Below, piece by piece: positions 63,601-64,000 of a DNA stretch of 64,000 nucleotides. Both the position numbers and the translations under genes were made by a program. The stretch covers positions 14,816,269-14,880,268 of the forward strand of contig OW203725.1 in assembly GCA_934045075.1 (NCBI GenBank). The letters are read 5' to 3'. The notes under the pieces are model-generated. The model saw only the letters and a list, made by a program, of their open reading frames with translations. It was not told where the DNA came from and made no database searches. Each line of letters begins with the position of its first letter. The stretch's first letter is position 1. The DNA is from Yponomeuta sedellus (lineage: Eukaryota > Arthropoda > Insecta > Lepidoptera > Yponomeutidae).

Positions 63601-64000
63601 CCATGCACTACGCGTGCGCTACGCGGCCCTCTACCCAAGCCCGATTGCTCACTACGCGTGAATAGCGTCGGCACTTACTCTCGAGCTTGTCACAGTTGGT
63701 CACTTTACCCTTCCAGTCGCAGGTTTGTTTATCGAGATCGAAAGCCAGTCCGGAGGGGCAAGTGATCTGTTTAAGACCTGACCTAGTGCACCTGCGTTGA
63801 CAAGAAATGTAAAATTAAAATTAAATGTGTAAGATCAGGAAGTGGAGGCCCGGAAGGCTAACTGCGTTGCGAGCAAACGTTTCCCGACTGGCAGCTGCTC
63901 AGGGCCGGACGTTCTAGCCCTCCGCACGTCCACTTCCTCCAGTGGCAGAACTTACTTTCTATTTTATCGCAATTATTAACTTTGGTTTTCCAGTCACAGG
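60636..64000 (-). CDS. CDA2: Chitin deacetylase 2 (Vermiform-like), 3' exons; 5' part off window
   Basis: Exons in gene order: 63956 to beyond 64000 or 63679-63791 (alternatives), 62057-62206, 60636-61795. All have GT/AG borders in compatible phases. The first pair encodes the end of a chitin-binding type 2 domain (CDWKGKVTNCDKLE). The next exon has an LDL-receptor A repeat (CPEGKLACGSGDCFEKELFC, DCKDESDENAC). The last, of 385 residues, has the CE4 polysaccharide deacetylase domain with RAPYLRVGGN and LHFHASW. Where CE4 enzymes have TFDD and HSxTH, this protein reads TFNGA and FSITH, so a catalytic Asp and a metal His are replaced. The family acts outside epidermal and tracheal cells in chitin matrix organisation. 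The signal peptide lies off the window. Confidence 0.93.
62207..63678 (-). other. CDA2 intron between alternative exon and LDL-A exon
   Basis: About 1.47 kb of AT-rich sequence with no recognised element. Plus-strand open frames at 63274-63765 are chance frames over the intron and exon. Confidence 0.6.
63679..63791 (-). other. CDA2 alternative exon, proximal copy (113 bp)
   Basis: Acceptor ACGCAG ends at 63792, donor GTAAGT at 63678-63673. It encodes CTRSGLKQITCPSGLAFDLD, then KQTCDWKGKVTNCDKLE. Its length is not a multiple of three and it has the same end phase as the distal copy (GAA A or GAG A before GTAAGT), so including both copies would break the frame. Confidence 0.8.
63956..64000 (-). 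other. CDA2 alternative exon, distal copy (partial, cut by window end)
   Basis: The last 45 bases read CDWKTKVNNCDKIE followed by donor GTAAGT (63955-63950), nearly identical at protein level to the end of the proximal copy but different at DNA level (for example AATAATTGCGAT against ACCAACTGTGAC). Confidence 0.75.

Noticed and set aside
63274..63765. Plus-strand small ORFs upstream of CDA2
   Set aside because: They overlap the CDA2 alternative exon and intron on the opposite strand and have no recognisable features.

Overview
This window looks like a eukaryotic, insect and most likely lepidopteran, genome segment. The basis is a chitin deacetylase gene of the insect Vermiform/CDA2 type, intron-containing ROMO1 and ERGIC3 genes, AT-rich intergenic DNA, and a dense population of arthropod-type transposable elements (BEL/Pao, Ty3/gypsy, RNase H-bearing LINEs, Penelope, tRNA-derived SINEs, Tc1/mariner-like elements). 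Nothing bacterial is present.

Host genes are few. ROMO1 is complete in two exons at 20982-21387 (+). ERGIC3 runs divergent from the right on the minus strand (24800 down to 22025) with six well-delimited exons, but its last ~110 codons are not found. The 3' half of a chitin deacetylase 2 gene occupies 60379-64000 (-): a CE4 deacetylase exon, an LDL-receptor class A exon, and two alternative copies of the exon encoding the end of the chitin-binding domain. A degenerate intronless ORF (45941-46573, -) and a very weak THAP-like remnant (7179-7700) are also noted.

Left part (1-20.4 kb): a decayed minus-strand BEL/Pao element (1 to ~5.1 kb, continuing off the window), a 256-bp Tc1/mariner MITE, fragments of a LINE, a SINE and a Penelope element (with GIY-YIG domain and a hammerhead-like core behind it), several small inverted-repeat elements, then a minus-strand I-group LINE (15.5-20.4 kb) lacking its 3' end.

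Centre (26.4-43.6 kb): a four-level nest. A foldback Tc1/mariner-like element (ends at 26440 and 43594, TA duplication) was split by a Ty3/gypsy element (26557-43107, identical 108-bp LTRs, CATAC duplication). That was split by a minus-strand BEL/Pao element (28474-40301, 211-bp LTRs with one difference, GTATC duplication). That in turn was split by a LINE (30391-36202, 13-bp duplication, both ORFs open). Each insertion boundary can be read to the base, so the order of events is unambiguous.

Right part (43.6-60.2 kb): MITEs, several copies of a tRNA-like palindromic element, a ~1.9-2.3 kb stretch carrying a repeated TGATTTCGGTG-type motif, a full-length I-group LINE (52404-58052, 13-bp duplication), and a SINE whose 3' tail matches the tail of the nested LINE, suggesting the LINE family mobilises it.

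The most interesting signals are the near-perfect 460-bp palindrome with tRNA-Arg-like sequence in both arms inside an ERGIC3 intron (plus four or five relatives), the SINE/LINE tail pair, the four-level nest, the GC-rich patches within the gypsy coding region, and the alternative exons and altered active-site motifs of the CDA2-like gene.
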